The translations under genes and the position numbers were made by a program. From JBPOIC01 sp052034865 (GTDB taxonomy: Bacteria; UBA10199; JADFYH01), in NCBI GenBank assembly GCA_052034865.1, contig JBPOIC010000033.1, positions 12,712-76,711 on the forward strand: a DNA stretch of 64,000 nucleotides. Direction: 5' to 3'. The notes beneath the pieces are model-generated. The model made no database searches. It worked only from the letters and a program-made list of their open reading frames with translations, and had not been told where the DNA came from. The number at the start of each line of letters is the position of its first letter. Position 1 is the first letter of the stretch. This document shows, piece by piece, positions 26,187-35,160 of this stretch.

Positions 26187-26870
26187 CTACGCCCTCATCG
26201 TCGTTGTCGACTCAATAAACAATCCAGAAGCCTTGAAGTTTTCTGCGAAGGCCAACACCTTAGGAACGTAATCCTGGGTTTCTTTAAAGGGTGGGATGGT
26301 GTTGCCATATTTCATGACGTTTCCAGGACCGGCGTTGTAGGCAGCGACGGCAAGCTCCACTTTTCCATTAAATCGATCGAGCATTTGTCGAATGTATTTG
26401 GAGCCACCTTCAATGTTTTCGGCAGGATCGAAAGGGTTTTTGACGCCAAGACGTGCGGCGGTTTCGGGCATGAGCTGCATGAGACCCATCGCCCCGCAAT
26501 GAGAAACGGCATTGGGATTTCCGCGGGATTCCTGGTGGATGACACCCGCAATCAATTCGGGAGGTAAATTATATTTAGCGGCGGCCTGTTTGATGTGGGC
26601 AGAGTAATGCGTAATTTTCGGAGAGAGCTGATCGGTTGGAAGTTCATTTCCCTGAACGACCGACTGTTGAGTTGCCAGGGTAGAGGTTTCAGGATTGGTT
26701 AAGGCGTTATTTGCCTGGGCTTGCGCCGCAGGATTGGGAGTTGAGGGCTGCAGATTCTGCTGAAGAGTGTTCTCGAATCCACCTCGCGTTTGGTCGACCT
26801 GCTTGCGGTACTCGACATACTTGCTTTTGAAAGAGGAGACCTGACTGTCTGAAATTCTTTTGTTTTCCAT
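26187..26870 (-). CDS. SLT-family lytic transglycosylase
   Basis: Cleaves the MurNAc-GlcNAc bond of peptidoglycan. From ATG 26870 the protein is 227 residues: about 100 low-complexity Gln/Asn/Thr-rich residues without a signal peptide, then the goose-lysozyme-like domain with the catalytic Glu in IHQESRGNPNAVS, the GLMQLMPETAARLG motif and AVAAYNAGPGNV. Absence of a signal peptide suggests delivery by a secretion or virion-like apparatus, as for transglycosylases of phage tails or type III systems; this is inference. It is first in the minus-strand cassette and 16 bases before the citrate-synthase-like gene. Confidence 0.85.
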   Translation of the reverse strand: MENKRISDSQVSSFKSKYVEYRKQVDQTRGGFENTLQQNLQPSTPNPAAQAQANNALTNPETSTLATQQSVVQGNELPTDQLSPKITHYSAHIKQAAAKYNLPPELIAGVIHQESRGNPNAVSHCGAMGLMQLMPETAARLGVKNPFDPAENIEGGSKYIRQMLDRFNGKVELAVAAYNAGPGNVMKYGNTIPPFKETQDYVPKVLAFAENFKASGLFIESTTTMRA

Positions 26871-27202
26871 AGATAATTTAATTTTAACCGGGTTGATGGG
26901 CTGTTTACAATCCTCGTTTAGCCTTCTGTTTAGATTATCGGGTTTGAGGTTTAAAGAATTGCGTTTTTGATAATAAAATTGATCCAAAATCAGCCTTTTT
27001 GATCGATTACATGGCTTGTCAGGTTTTAGCAAGATTCTGCTTTATTTTTCTCCTGTCTAAAAAGAAGGAGCTATTTCAAAGCCCTCGAAAGAGGCTTTCA
27101 AGAAGCTTTACTAATCTGAAATCTAGTGATTAAGATATTTCCCTCGGGGTGAAGAAAGCCTCGGAATCACATCTGACAAATAAAGCTCGAATTCCACTCA
27201 TT
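26871..27202. other. Divergent intergenic region
   Basis: 332 bases between the transglycosylase (minus) and yjbQ (plus) genes. It contains a hairpin with GAAA loop (AAAGCCCTC-GAAA-GAGGCTTT, about 27078-27098) without a T tract. A weak minus-strand promoter (TTGTAA-N17-TTAAAA) close to the transglycosylase start is possible. Nothing else recognised. Confidence 0.35.
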
Positions 27203-27649
27203 ATGGCTGTCTTCCGAAAAGCGTATGTGAACGTCACTTCCCAGATCGATATCAGTGTCATTTCACATGATATCAAAAGGGTGGTGACGGAGGCGAATCT
27301 TCCAGCTGGAATGGTTCAGATTCTGATTCCCTCCGGAACTTCTGCGGTGGCCATGCTCGAAAATGACCCCAAAATTTATGAAGACTACAAAAAGTGGATC
27401 GAGAATCAAATTCCCGCTACTTCAGAAAAAAGGCCTGATCGACGCTCGGGTTCAGGAAGAAACTATGCCCATTTAAGGGCTCAACTGGTAGGTCATTCTC
27501 TTCAGTTACCTGTCTTTGAAGGAAAACTTCAAATCAGTCCCTGGCAAGAAATCCTGTTTTTTGATTTCGATGATAAACCTGGGAGAAGAGAGTATTTTAT
27601 TCTTGTTGCAGGCGAGATGGCTGCAACGGCTGGGGGAGGCCGACGCTAA
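27203..27649 (+). CDS. yjbQ: YjbQ/UPF0047 family protein
   Basis: A 148-residue member of the YjbQ family (also described as having secondary thiamine-phosphate synthase activity). Marks: LIPSGTSAVAMLENDP, HLRAQLVGHSLQLPVFEG and WQEILFFDFDDKPGRREY. The ATG at 27203 fits the family N-terminus (FRKAYVNVTSQIDISVI); an upstream GTG frame start at 27149 would add unrelated residues. The cellular role is not firmly known. It is 12 bases before pgpH. Confidence 0.85.
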   Translation: MAVFRKAYVNVTSQIDISVISHDIKRVVTEANLPAGMVQILIPSGTSAVAMLENDPKIYEDYKKWIENQIPATSEKRPDRRSGSGRNYAHLRAQLVGHSLQLPVFEGKLQISPWQEILFFDFDDKPGRREYFILVAGEMAATAGGGRR

Positions 27650-27661
27650 TTTCCCAACACT

Positions 27662-30139
27662 ATGGATCTTCACAAAAAGAATCGTTCAAAGAAACTCATT
27701 TTTGGCATTTGGGAAAAAGAGGTTTTCAGCTCGTGGGACCGGCTAATTCAGTCTTCAGTCGCAGATGCCGCTCTTTTTGTCCTGGGCTGCTTTGTTGTTA
27801 CCTTCCTTCTTTTATTTCAGCTCGATACCCTTCCCAATAATATTCAGATCAATTCCTACGCTCCCAACAATATAAAGGCAGATCAAAATTATGAAATCGT
27901 CGATATTCAGACGACTCAGGAACATCGTAAGGAAGCTGAAAAAAGTATTCTTGCTGTTTATGATTACGATGAGGCGCTGGGGCAGGAAATTGATCAACGT
28001 ATTCGAGATGCCTTTGATCAGGTGAGAAATTATCTTCAGCAATATCCTCAGGCAGGTGATGAAGAACTGATAGGGACTTTTAAAGAAGTTTCGGGTCTTG
28101 AGATTGAAGAAGAAGATTCCCGCTTCCTGCTTAAGTCCCGCTTTAACTATCAGATAGAGCGTTGGCTCCGAAATACAGTTCAGATTGCGATGTCGACGCC
28201 CATCATTGAAGATATGGCAGCCCTCGATTTGCGTCGTCATGAAGGCGCGATCACACTCAGACGCGTTCGGATGACATCCCAAGAAAATGAAAAAGTGGAA
28301 AAAAACCTGAAGCTGATTCGATCACTGAGTGAAGTGCGGGAAGATCTGGAGGAAAGAGTCCGTAACTCAGACCGCTCTGACAGGATTCCGGAAACCGTCA
28401 AGGCACCTCTTATTTCCTTAAGTGGACTTTTTTTAAGAGCGAACACAAATTTTAATGTTCTCGAAACCGAAAAGCGAAAAGAAAAAGCTATCAGTGGCGT
28501 CAAACCGGATATCATCAAAATCCAAAATGGAGAGATGATCATTCGTAACGGTGACCCCTACACCCGACGTCACCTCATTATTTTGCAAGGAATTCAAAAA
28601 CAGCGCAGTCTTACCAATAAAACGATTAAATTTGCCGGAACCTTTCTTTTCGTGGCCCTCCTCATCCTGGTCACTTACTCCTTTGCCTCCCGCTATATTC
28701 GAAAGTTCAAACCCACACGAACCGATCTGATTTTTTTAGGCACCAACCTCATCATCATTCTTTTATTCGCACGTCTTTTCTCGGCGGTTTCGTCTGTGTT
28801 TAAAGATTCGCTTTCCTTTGAAATCGAGATGCAGGCGCTTTATTACATGATTCCGGTATCTGCCGGGGCGATGATCGTACGTCTGATTTTAAACTCTGAG
28901 ATCGCGATTATTTTTGCTGTGATTGCCTCAGCTCTGGCAGGGCTCTTTTTAAAGACGGATATCGATTTATCAATCTTTTTTATTATTTCCTCTATAGCTG
29001 GTGCTGGATCAATTGCCTATGCCGATCGGCGAAGTGCCATCTTGAAAGCAGGGATCTTTACCGGACTGATCAACGTCGTAACAATTTTTACGATCAAGAT
29101 GATCCAGGTTTTTTCGGTTGCTCAACAATGGTCGACTTCTGACATCCTGTTCACTCTTTTCTCAGGATTTTTGGGTGGGACCAACAGTGCACTTTATATA
29201 TTGTTCTACACGCCGATTGCAGAAATGCTTTTTGGTTACACAACTGACATGAAACTTCTGGAGCTTGGCAATCTCAATCATCCCCTGCTCAAAGAGATGA
29301 TCGTGAAAGCACCAGGCACCTATCATCACAGTCAGCTGGTGGCTGTCCTTTCAGAAGCCGCTTCTGAAGCCATCGGCGCAAATCCAATCGTGGCGCGTGT
29401 TGGGTCTTACTTTCATGATGTCGGCAAGATGGTAAAACCACTTTACTTTATCGAAAATCAGATGGGTGGCCAGAACCGACACGATGCCCTTTCTCCTTCG
29501 ATGAGCGCACTGATTATTGCTTCGCATGTAAAAGACGGAATCGAACTTGCCGAAAAACACAAACTCCCTAAAATTATTTCCGACATGATTCCCCAACATC
29601 AGGGAACCAAGATCATCAGTTTTTTCTATAACAAGGCCAAAGAAATGGAAAAAGCGGGTTTAACCCAGGTGAGAGAAGAAGATTATCGCTACCCGGGACC
29701 CCGTCCCCAAACGCGTGAGGCGGGTATTCTTCTTCTGGCAGATGGAGTCGAAGCGGCCGTGCGGTCTTTGCCAGAGAAAAATCCAAACAAGATTCAGTCG
29801 ATGGTCCAGAAAATGATCAATCGCAGTTTTTCGGAGGAGCAACTCGAAGAATGTGAATTGACTTTAAGGGATTTGAGGACGATTACAGACTGCTTTGTGA
29901 GAGTTTTGATAGGTATCTATCATCAGCGCATTGAATACCCTGATCAAGAATCCAAAAACACGGTTTCTGTCCCTAAAAAGCTTGAAATTGTTTCGCATTC
30001 AAAACCGATAACTTCCCTTTCCAATCCGCAATCCAGTTCTGAACATGATTTTAAAGAACCTGCAAAAAAGATATCCCTTACCCCTGACGACCCTTCGGAA
30101 AAAAGTGCTGCTTATCCTTCTGGAACTAGGCATCCCTGA
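27662..30139 (+). CDS. pgpH: PgpH/YqfF-type 7TM-HD membrane phosphohydrolase
   Basis: An 825-residue membrane protein with an N-terminal helix (about 34-55), a large extracytoplasmic 7TMR-HD domain (about 56-325), seven membrane helices (about 325-520) and a cytoplasmic HD domain. The metal ligands are in APGTYHHSQLV (about 550-560), YFHDVGK (about 583) and SHVKDG, with PQHQGT further on. Characterised relatives hydrolyse c-di-AMP to pApA; here that is by homology. It overlaps ybeY by 95 bases, an arrangement common in many phyla. The last 60 residues are Ser/Pro/Lys-rich and disordered. Confidence 0.93.
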   Translation: MDLHKKNRSKKLIFGIWEKEVFSSWDRLIQSSVADAALFVLGCFVVTFLLLFQLDTLPNNIQINSYAPNNIKADQNYEIVDIQTTQEHRKEAEKSILAVYDYDEALGQEIDQRIRDAFDQVRNYLQQYPQAGDEELIGTFKEVSGLEIEEEDSRFLLKSRFNYQIERWLRNTVQIAMSTPIIEDMAALDLRRHEGAITLRRVRMTSQENEKVEKNLKLIRSLSEVREDLEERVRNSDRSDRIPETVKAPLISLSGLFLRANTNFNVLETEKRKEKAISGVKPDIIKIQNGEMIIRNGDPYTRRHLIILQGIQKQRSLTNKTIKFAGTFLFVALLILVTYSFASRYIRKFKPTRTDLIFLGTNLIIILLFARLFSAVSSVFKDSLSFEIEMQALYYMIPVSAGAMIVRLILNSEIAIIFAVIASALAGLFLKTDIDLSIFFIISSIAGAGSIAYADRRSAILKAGIFTGLINVVTIFTIKMIQVFSVAQQWSTSDILFTLFSGFLGGTNSALYILFYTPIAEMLFGYTTDMKLLELGNLNHPLLKEMIVKAPGTYHHSQLVAVLSEAASEAIGANPIVARVGSYFHDVGKMVKPLYFIENQMGGQNRHDALSPSMSALIIASHVKDGIELAEKHKLPKIISDMIPQHQGTKIISFFYNKAKEMEKAGLTQVREEDYRYPGPRPQTREAGILLLADGVEAAVRSLPEKNPNKIQSMVQKMINRSFSEEQLEECELTLRDLRTITDCFVRVLIGIYHQRIEYPDQESKNTVSVPKKLEIVSHSKPITSLSNPQSSSEHDFKEPAKKISLTPDDPSEKSAAYPSGTRHP

Positions 30140-30485
30140 GATTGATCTTGATATTACCTTTGTTCTAAATTCCTCCATGCGAAAATTAAATCATCAGTTT
30201 CGCAAGAAGGATTATCCCACCGATGTTCTCTCATTTCCCTTACACGAAAAAAAAATCGCGCGACGGGGTGGAGTATTTTTAGGAGATGTGATCATCGCTG
30301 TCGCAGTCGCCAACAAACAGGCTCAGGAGCAAAACCATCCTTTGCTGCACGAATTGTATTTTTTAATCATTCACGGAATTTTGCACCTTTTGGGTTATGA
30401 TCACGAAAAAACACAACGTGAGGCTGTGATCATGCAGAACATGGAAAAGAAGTTGATGAGAAAGATTTTGAAGGAAGGAGTATGA
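30045..30485 (+). CDS. ybeY: Endoribonuclease YbeY
   Basis: Zn-dependent single-strand endoribonuclease for 16S rRNA 3' maturation and ribosome quality control. The 146 residues include LNHQFRKKDYPTDVLSFPL and the zinc motif HGILHLLGYDHE. The frame start at 30045 lies inside pgpH; a GTG start further in would shorten a non-conserved N-terminus. The stop overlaps the lnt start (ATGA). Confidence 0.93.
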   Translation: MILKNLQKRYPLPLTTLRKKVLLILLELGIPEIDLDITFVLNSSMRKLNHQFRKKDYPTDVLSFPLHEKKIARRGGVFLGDVIIAVAVANKQAQEQNHPLLHELYFLIIHGILHLLGYDHEKTQREAVIMQNMEKKLMRKILKEGV

Positions 30486-32119
30486 AAAAATATCTCTGGC
30501 TTGTTTTAAGTGCAATCTTTTCTTTTTTATCCCATCCCTTTGCGATCGACGGCTACACCTTGCCCCACTTGGGTTTTTTTGCCTGGTTCTCGTTCATCCC
30601 ATTTTTTATTTTATTAAATAGAGAGTGCAGTCTGAAACGACAGTTTTTGATCGGATGGATCTTTGGCTTTGTTTATTATGCAGGGTTGATGTTTTGGCTT
30701 TATACGGCCCTTCGTGTGTATGGAAATATCCATCCTCTTATCGCCTTGCTTTGTGTGGGTTTGCTGGCAGTCATTTTGGCGACTTATTTGGCGCTTATTT
30801 TTCCGATCACGGCTTTTTTGCGAGCGCGCCTGAATCTCCCGTATTTTTTTATTCTTCCATGGGTGTGGGTTTCGGTGGAACTTGCCCGAACTTATGTTCC
30901 ATTAGGCGGTTTTCCCTGGGGGCAATTGGGCTATAGCCAGTCGCATAATATTCCCATCCTCCAGCTTGCCAGTTTCACGGGGGTCTGTGGAGTGACTTTT
31001 CTGATCCTTTGCGTGAATCTCGCTGGGGCTGAAATTTTTCAGATTCTTCTTGCCCGAAAAGACCGGGAAAAAATTTCATCCAAAACTGAAAAACCTTCTC
31101 TTCATTTTTCAATTATCAAATTCTATCGAACGGAACTGTTGTTTTGTGCAGCAGTCCTGATCTTTTATATTTGGGTCCATAGCACAGGAGTCCGTTCTAT
31201 GGAGATCACTCAGGCGAAGATGATGCAGGCTCCCAGGACGAGGATTGCCCTGTTGCAGGGAAATATTCCTCAGGATGAAAAATGGTTGCTTGAAAAAGCA
31301 GATGCCATTCATCAGACCTATCTTCAGCTCACCCGGCTGGCCTTTGAACATTCTGTAGATTTGGTGATCTGGACTGAGGCATCTTATCCTTATGAGCTGG
31401 CCCTGGATGATCCGGAGCTCTTAAGCGAGGTAGGCGAATTCCCAAAAGATGTGTTGGTTGGAGCAGTCAGCTATGAATCGCATGGAAACATCCTTCCCAA
31501 TCCCTATCGCACGCCTTTGGATTATCCTGTCCATAATAGCATGGTGCTTTTGGGACCCGGCTCTCAACTCAAGGGGGTGTATCACAAACAGCATTTGGTC
31601 CCTTATGGAGAATATATTCCTTTCAGAAACTGGCTGCCTTTTGTGGGCAAGCTCACCGAGAATATGGGTGAGTTTCAGCGGGGACAAAGTTCAAAACCCC
31701 TTATTTCGGGAGCTTCCCGATTTGGCATTCTAATCTGCTATGAAGATATCTTTCCCCAGATTGCGCGCGCAGAAAGCCTGTTAGGGGCGAATCTTTTGGT
31801 CAATATCAGTAATGATGCCTGGTATGGCGATTCATCTGCCCTGGAGCAACATTTAAACTTCTCCATCTTTCGTGCCGTCGAAAATGGGAAGTATCTTTTG
31901 CGTTCAACGAATACGGGTATCACGGCCTTTATAGATCCACTGGGTCGTATCCAAAAAAAGCTTCCAAAATTCAGCGAAGATTATTTGATTGATGAAGTTT
32001 CATTGCTTGAAGATCAAACCTTCTATACAAGGCACGGAGATGTTTTTGCATATGGGTGTGTCACGGGCATGTTGATAATGCTCGCCGCCGGATTTAGAAA
32101 AAAACTGTGTTCGAAATGA
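30482..32119 (+). CDS. lnt: Apolipoprotein N-acyltransferase Lnt
   Basis: Transfers a third acyl chain to the N-terminal Cys of lipoproteins in the inner membrane, a step typical of diderm bacteria. It has 545 residues with N-terminal helices and a C-terminal nitrilase-like periplasmic domain. The catalytic triad is visible: Glu299 (IWTEASYP), Lys369 (VYHKQHLVPYGEY) and Cys419 (GILICYEDI). GAAGGAGT precedes the ATG, and the gene is coupled to ybeY. Confidence 0.95.
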   Translation: MKKYLWLVLSAIFSFLSHPFAIDGYTLPHLGFFAWFSFIPFFILLNRECSLKRQFLIGWIFGFVYYAGLMFWLYTALRVYGNIHPLIALLCVGLLAVILATYLALIFPITAFLRARLNLPYFFILPWVWVSVELARTYVPLGGFPWGQLGYSQSHNIPILQLASFTGVCGVTFLILCVNLAGAEIFQILLARKDREKISSKTEKPSLHFSIIKFYRTELLFCAAVLIFYIWVHSTGVRSMEITQAKMMQAPRTRIALLQGNIPQDEKWLLEKADAIHQTYLQLTRLAFEHSVDLVIWTEASYPYELALDDPELLSEVGEFPKDVLVGAVSYESHGNILPNPYRTPLDYPVHNSMVLLGPGSQLKGVYHKQHLVPYGEYIPFRNWLPFVGKLTENMGEFQRGQSSKPLISGASRFGILICYEDIFPQIARAESLLGANLLVNISNDAWYGDSSALEQHLNFSIFRAVENGKYLLRSTNTGITAFIDPLGRIQKKLPKFSEDYLIDEVSLLEDQTFYTRHGDVFAYGCVTGMLIMLAAGFRKKLCSK

Positions 32120-32169
32120 ATCCAGACGTAAAAAGCTGAGAGTCGAACTTTTGTTGAGGGAGAATTTAA

Positions 32170-33277
32170 ATGTCTAAAGAACTTCTTGAAAAAACTCAGA
32201 CACTCAAAGATCGGTTGGATACGGTCGGGAGGCGACTTTGACCTCGCGGGTAAAACAAAGCGGATAGAAGAGCTGGAGCCTCAAACACAGGAAGCCCGTT
32301 TTTGGGATGATCCTCAGCAGGCGCAAAAAATTTCAAAAGAGCTCAATGAGCTAAAATATTCTCTGGAAGAATACAACAATCAGTTGAAAATTCTGGAAGA
32401 AGCCGAAGTCATGCTTCAGCTTTCTGAAGAAGCTGGGGATGAAGCCTCGCAGGAAGAGGCCATAAAAGAAATTGCGAAGGCAGAAAAAGCGGTGGAAGCG
32501 GCGGAGTTGACTGCCATGCTTTCTGAGCCAGAAGATCCCTGCTCAGCCATCCTTTCCATCAATGCTGGAGCCGGAGGGACCGAGTCCTGTGATTGGGCGA
32601 GTATGCTTTTGCGCATGTATTTGCGCTACAGCGAGCGACGCGGATTTAAAACCGATCTGGTGGATTATACTTATGGCGATGGGGCGGGCTACCGAAGTGC
32701 AACAGTTACCATCGAAGGAAAATACGCCTTTGGTTATCTCAAGGCAGAAAACGGCGTTCATCGCCTGGTACGCATTTCTCCCTTCGATGCCAATAAGCGC
32801 AGGCATACTTCTTTTTCTTCTGTCTATGTTCATCCGCTGGTCGATGATCAGATCGTAATCGAAATCAATCCCAAAGATATCAAGTTCGAAACCTTTCGTG
32901 CCGGTGGGGCAGGGGGGCAACACGTTCAAAAGAACGAGACGGCGGTGCGAATCACGCATGTTCCTTCCGGAATTGTCGTTGCGTGCCAAAACGAGCGCAG
33001 TCAAAATCAGAATCGTGAAACGGCGATGAAGATTTTGAAGTCACGGCTATATGAAGTTGAAATAGAGAAAAAACGGGCGGTACAAAAAAAGATCGAAGAA
33101 GGTAAAAAAGACATCACCTGGGGAAGTCAGATTCGCTCGTATGTCTTGCAGCCTTATCAAATGGTTAAAGATCATCGTACGGGTTTTGAGACGAGTCAGA
33201 CCCAGGACGTGCTTGATGGAGATTTAGAGGATTTCATTAAGGCGTATTTGTTATCGGCTCCTGGAGAAGAAAACTGA
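32170..33277 (+). CDS. prfB: Peptide chain release factor 2, with programmed +1 frameshift
   Basis: Recognises UGA and UAA and triggers peptide release; the GGQ loop is in RAGGAGGQHVQKNET. Translation starts at ATG 32170 (GAGGGAGA upstream) and runs 23 codons to CTT followed by in-frame TGA at 32239-32241. A +1 slip on CTTTGAC continues in the main frame from GAC 32240. An internal Shine-Dalgarno-like GGGAGG lies three bases before CTT, as in the classical autoregulatory site, so RF2 shortage promotes its own synthesis. The joined product is about 368 residues, normal for RF2. Confidence 0.96.
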
Positions 33278-33325
33278 TGTTTTGATTCGATTCAGATCCA
33301 ATCTCTCGAGAACTTGAAAAATACA

Positions 33326-34972
33326 ATGAAGCTAATAAAAATTTTCATTAAAAATTTTTTCCATATTTTTCTCCCTCTTTTTCTTTTGATTCCCGTCAAA
33401 ACCTTTGCCTTCGCCAATGGGCCCATCCATCGCGTTGGGATTGCTGGCTATGACCTGGTCGGGGGAGAAGATAAAAAGATTCAAAACATTGTTCAGGAGT
33501 CCCTGGCATCCGCTCTGCGTGAGAATCAGGAAATTGTTTGGATATCGATCCGCAAATCCGAAAAAGAGCTTCAGTCTTCAGGCATTTTTAAACTCATGAC
33601 ATCTGAAAAACTAGATGCCTTGATCACTGGATCGATTGTTCAGTTGGGAAAAAGTGTTCAAGTGAATACGCGTGTGTTTTTTAAAGGATATGAAAGACCC
33701 GATACTCACTCGCTTCTTTCCGATCATGACCACCTTTTAATCGATCTGAATTTCTCTGCTAAAAAATTGCTTGAGAATTTCAATCGACCTTCCACATCCG
33801 CTTCCTTAAACGCAAAACCAACAGATCTTCCCCCACCTCCACCTCAGGCACTATCTGAAAAAGATTCACAAAAGATCTCAAAGACGAAATCTCCTCAGGA
33901 GGTCTCTGGCTCAGGAACGACACCATCCTCTTCCGAAAACTCTGTGCTTTCAAAAGATTATATCTGGATGAGCGATCGTCTTCGTTTCGAGGCGCGTGGT
34001 TTTGCATTCGCCGATTTTGATGGCTCCCATCAAAATAAAATCGCCATTATCGATTTGAATCATGTGTATCTCTACGGCATTTTACAGAACCGTCTTCAAT
34101 TGCTGGCGACATACGAAGCGAAAGAAAACGATCATTTTGTACGGGTGTTCGCTTACGATTTGGATGGAGATGGAATTGCAGAAATCTTGATTTCCAATAT
34201 CCGCGGGACTCAGGCGAGCTCGTTGGCTCTCAAAGTAAATTCTTCGGGTTTTACTCCTGTTTTTCGGGACGCCCCCTGGATGATCAAGGTTTTGGGAAGT
34301 GGAAGTCAGGCACAACTTTTGGGCGAGGCCTATACCGGACAGCAAATCGATAAGCATAAAATTCGACAACTTCGCTGGAAGGATGGAAAACTCCAGGAAA
34401 TCGGAGATTTTAAAACTCCTTCGGAGGTTGAAATTTATGGACTTAATCTCTGGGAGGGAAGTTCTTCGGAGGATTCAAGGTTGATCTCGATGAGCCTTTC
34501 AGGCGATCTGCGGATTTATGAAAAACATAAAGATGGAAATTATCAGCGGGCGCTTGCAAGCTCTGAAAGTTTTGGAGGCACTTATAATTATATCGATGTG
34601 GAGGTGAGAGATCTGTTCAATCAGGTCTCTCGGGAAAAAACCTATATCAATCTGGATCCCCTTGCCTGGAAAACTGCCCAAGGTCAGGATCGTCTTCTGG
34701 CCCCGAAAAATGATACTTTTTTGAAAAATATTGTCGGAACTCGGCCTTTTCCCAAAAACTCGGGGTTGACGTTGCTCGAAACGACCGATATGGGAATACG
34801 CGAAATCGCCACGACCCGGAAAATCGAAGGGTATATTTCCGAAGTTGCCCGAGTTGATTGGCCAGCCTCTTCAACCCGGAAAATTCTCGTTCTTGCAGGA
34901 TTAAGGGAAAAGGGTTTTATGAATACGATGGGCCGATTTCAATCAGCGTTGATTCTTTACGATTTTGAATAG
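33326..34972 (+). CDS. Secreted FG-GAP/VCBS-like repeat protein
   Basis: A 548-residue protein. The N-terminal signal sequence (about 1-28) is followed by a domain resembling the nucleotide-independent part of surface lipoprotein families (VGIAGYDLVGGEDKKIQNIV), a Pro/Ser-rich linker (about 155-205) and a C-terminal beta-propeller-like region with FADFDG and VFAYDLDGDGIAEILI, the calcium-binding FG-GAP pattern. Function unknown; probably periplasmic or surface-exposed. The ATG at 33326 is chosen over a TTG at 33314. It ends just before tRNA-Met. Confidence 0.7.
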   Translation: MKLIKIFIKNFFHIFLPLFLLIPVKTFAFANGPIHRVGIAGYDLVGGEDKKIQNIVQESLASALRENQEIVWISIRKSEKELQSSGIFKLMTSEKLDALITGSIVQLGKSVQVNTRVFFKGYERPDTHSLLSDHDHLLIDLNFSAKKLLENFNRPSTSASLNAKPTDLPPPPPQALSEKDSQKISKTKSPQEVSGSGTTPSSSENSVLSKDYIWMSDRLRFEARGFAFADFDGSHQNKIAIIDLNHVYLYGILQNRLQLLATYEAKENDHFVRVFAYDLDGDGIAEILISNIRGTQASSLALKVNSSGFTPVFRDAPWMIKVLGSGSQAQLLGEAYTGQQIDKHKIRQLRWKDGKLQEIGDFKTPSEVEIYGLNLWEGSSSEDSRLISMSLSGDLRIYEKHKDGNYQRALASSESFGGTYNYIDVEVRDLFNQVSREKTYINLDPLAWKTAQGQDRLLAPKNDTFLKNIVGTRPFPKNSGLTLLETTDMGIREIATTRKIEGYISEVARVDWPASSTRKILVLAGLREKGFMNTMGRFQSALILYDFE

Positions 34973-34981
34973 ATCTGTTTT

Positions 34982-35055
34982 GGCGGTGTAGCTCAGATGG
35001 TTAGAGCAAACGGCTCATATCCGTTGTGTCCGGGGTTCGATTCCCTGCACCGCCA
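34982..35055 (+). tRNA. tRNA-Met (anticodon CAT), elongator type
   Basis: A complete 74-base cloverleaf: acceptor stem GGCGGTG/CACCGCC, D arm GCTC...GAGC, anticodon stem AACGG/CCGTT around loop CTCATAT, variable loop GTGTC, T arm CGGGG-TTCGATT-CCCTG. The first acceptor pair G-C and overall sequence fit elongator Met rather than initiator. The CCA end is not encoded. A tRNA-Ile with modified CAT is a lesser possibility. Confidence 0.93.
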
Positions 35056-35081
35056 TTTTATTAAAATATTATGAGTGATGG

Positions 35082-35133
35082 GTTATGAGTCAGGAGAATG
35101 TTTTCTCCTTTTGTATTTCCTCAAACTCATAAC
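35082..35133. repeat. Nested inverted repeat / likely tRNA terminator
   Basis: Outer arms GTTATGAGT (35082-35090) and ACTCATAAC (35125-35133) enclose the hairpin GGAGAA-TGTT-TTCTCC (35093-35108) followed by TTTTGT. The inner hairpin may terminate the tRNA transcript; the outer arms resemble GTTATGGGTTATGGG words near 16609. Confidence 0.5.
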
Positions 35134-35160
35134 TTGAATCTTCATAGCCACTCCCATCCC

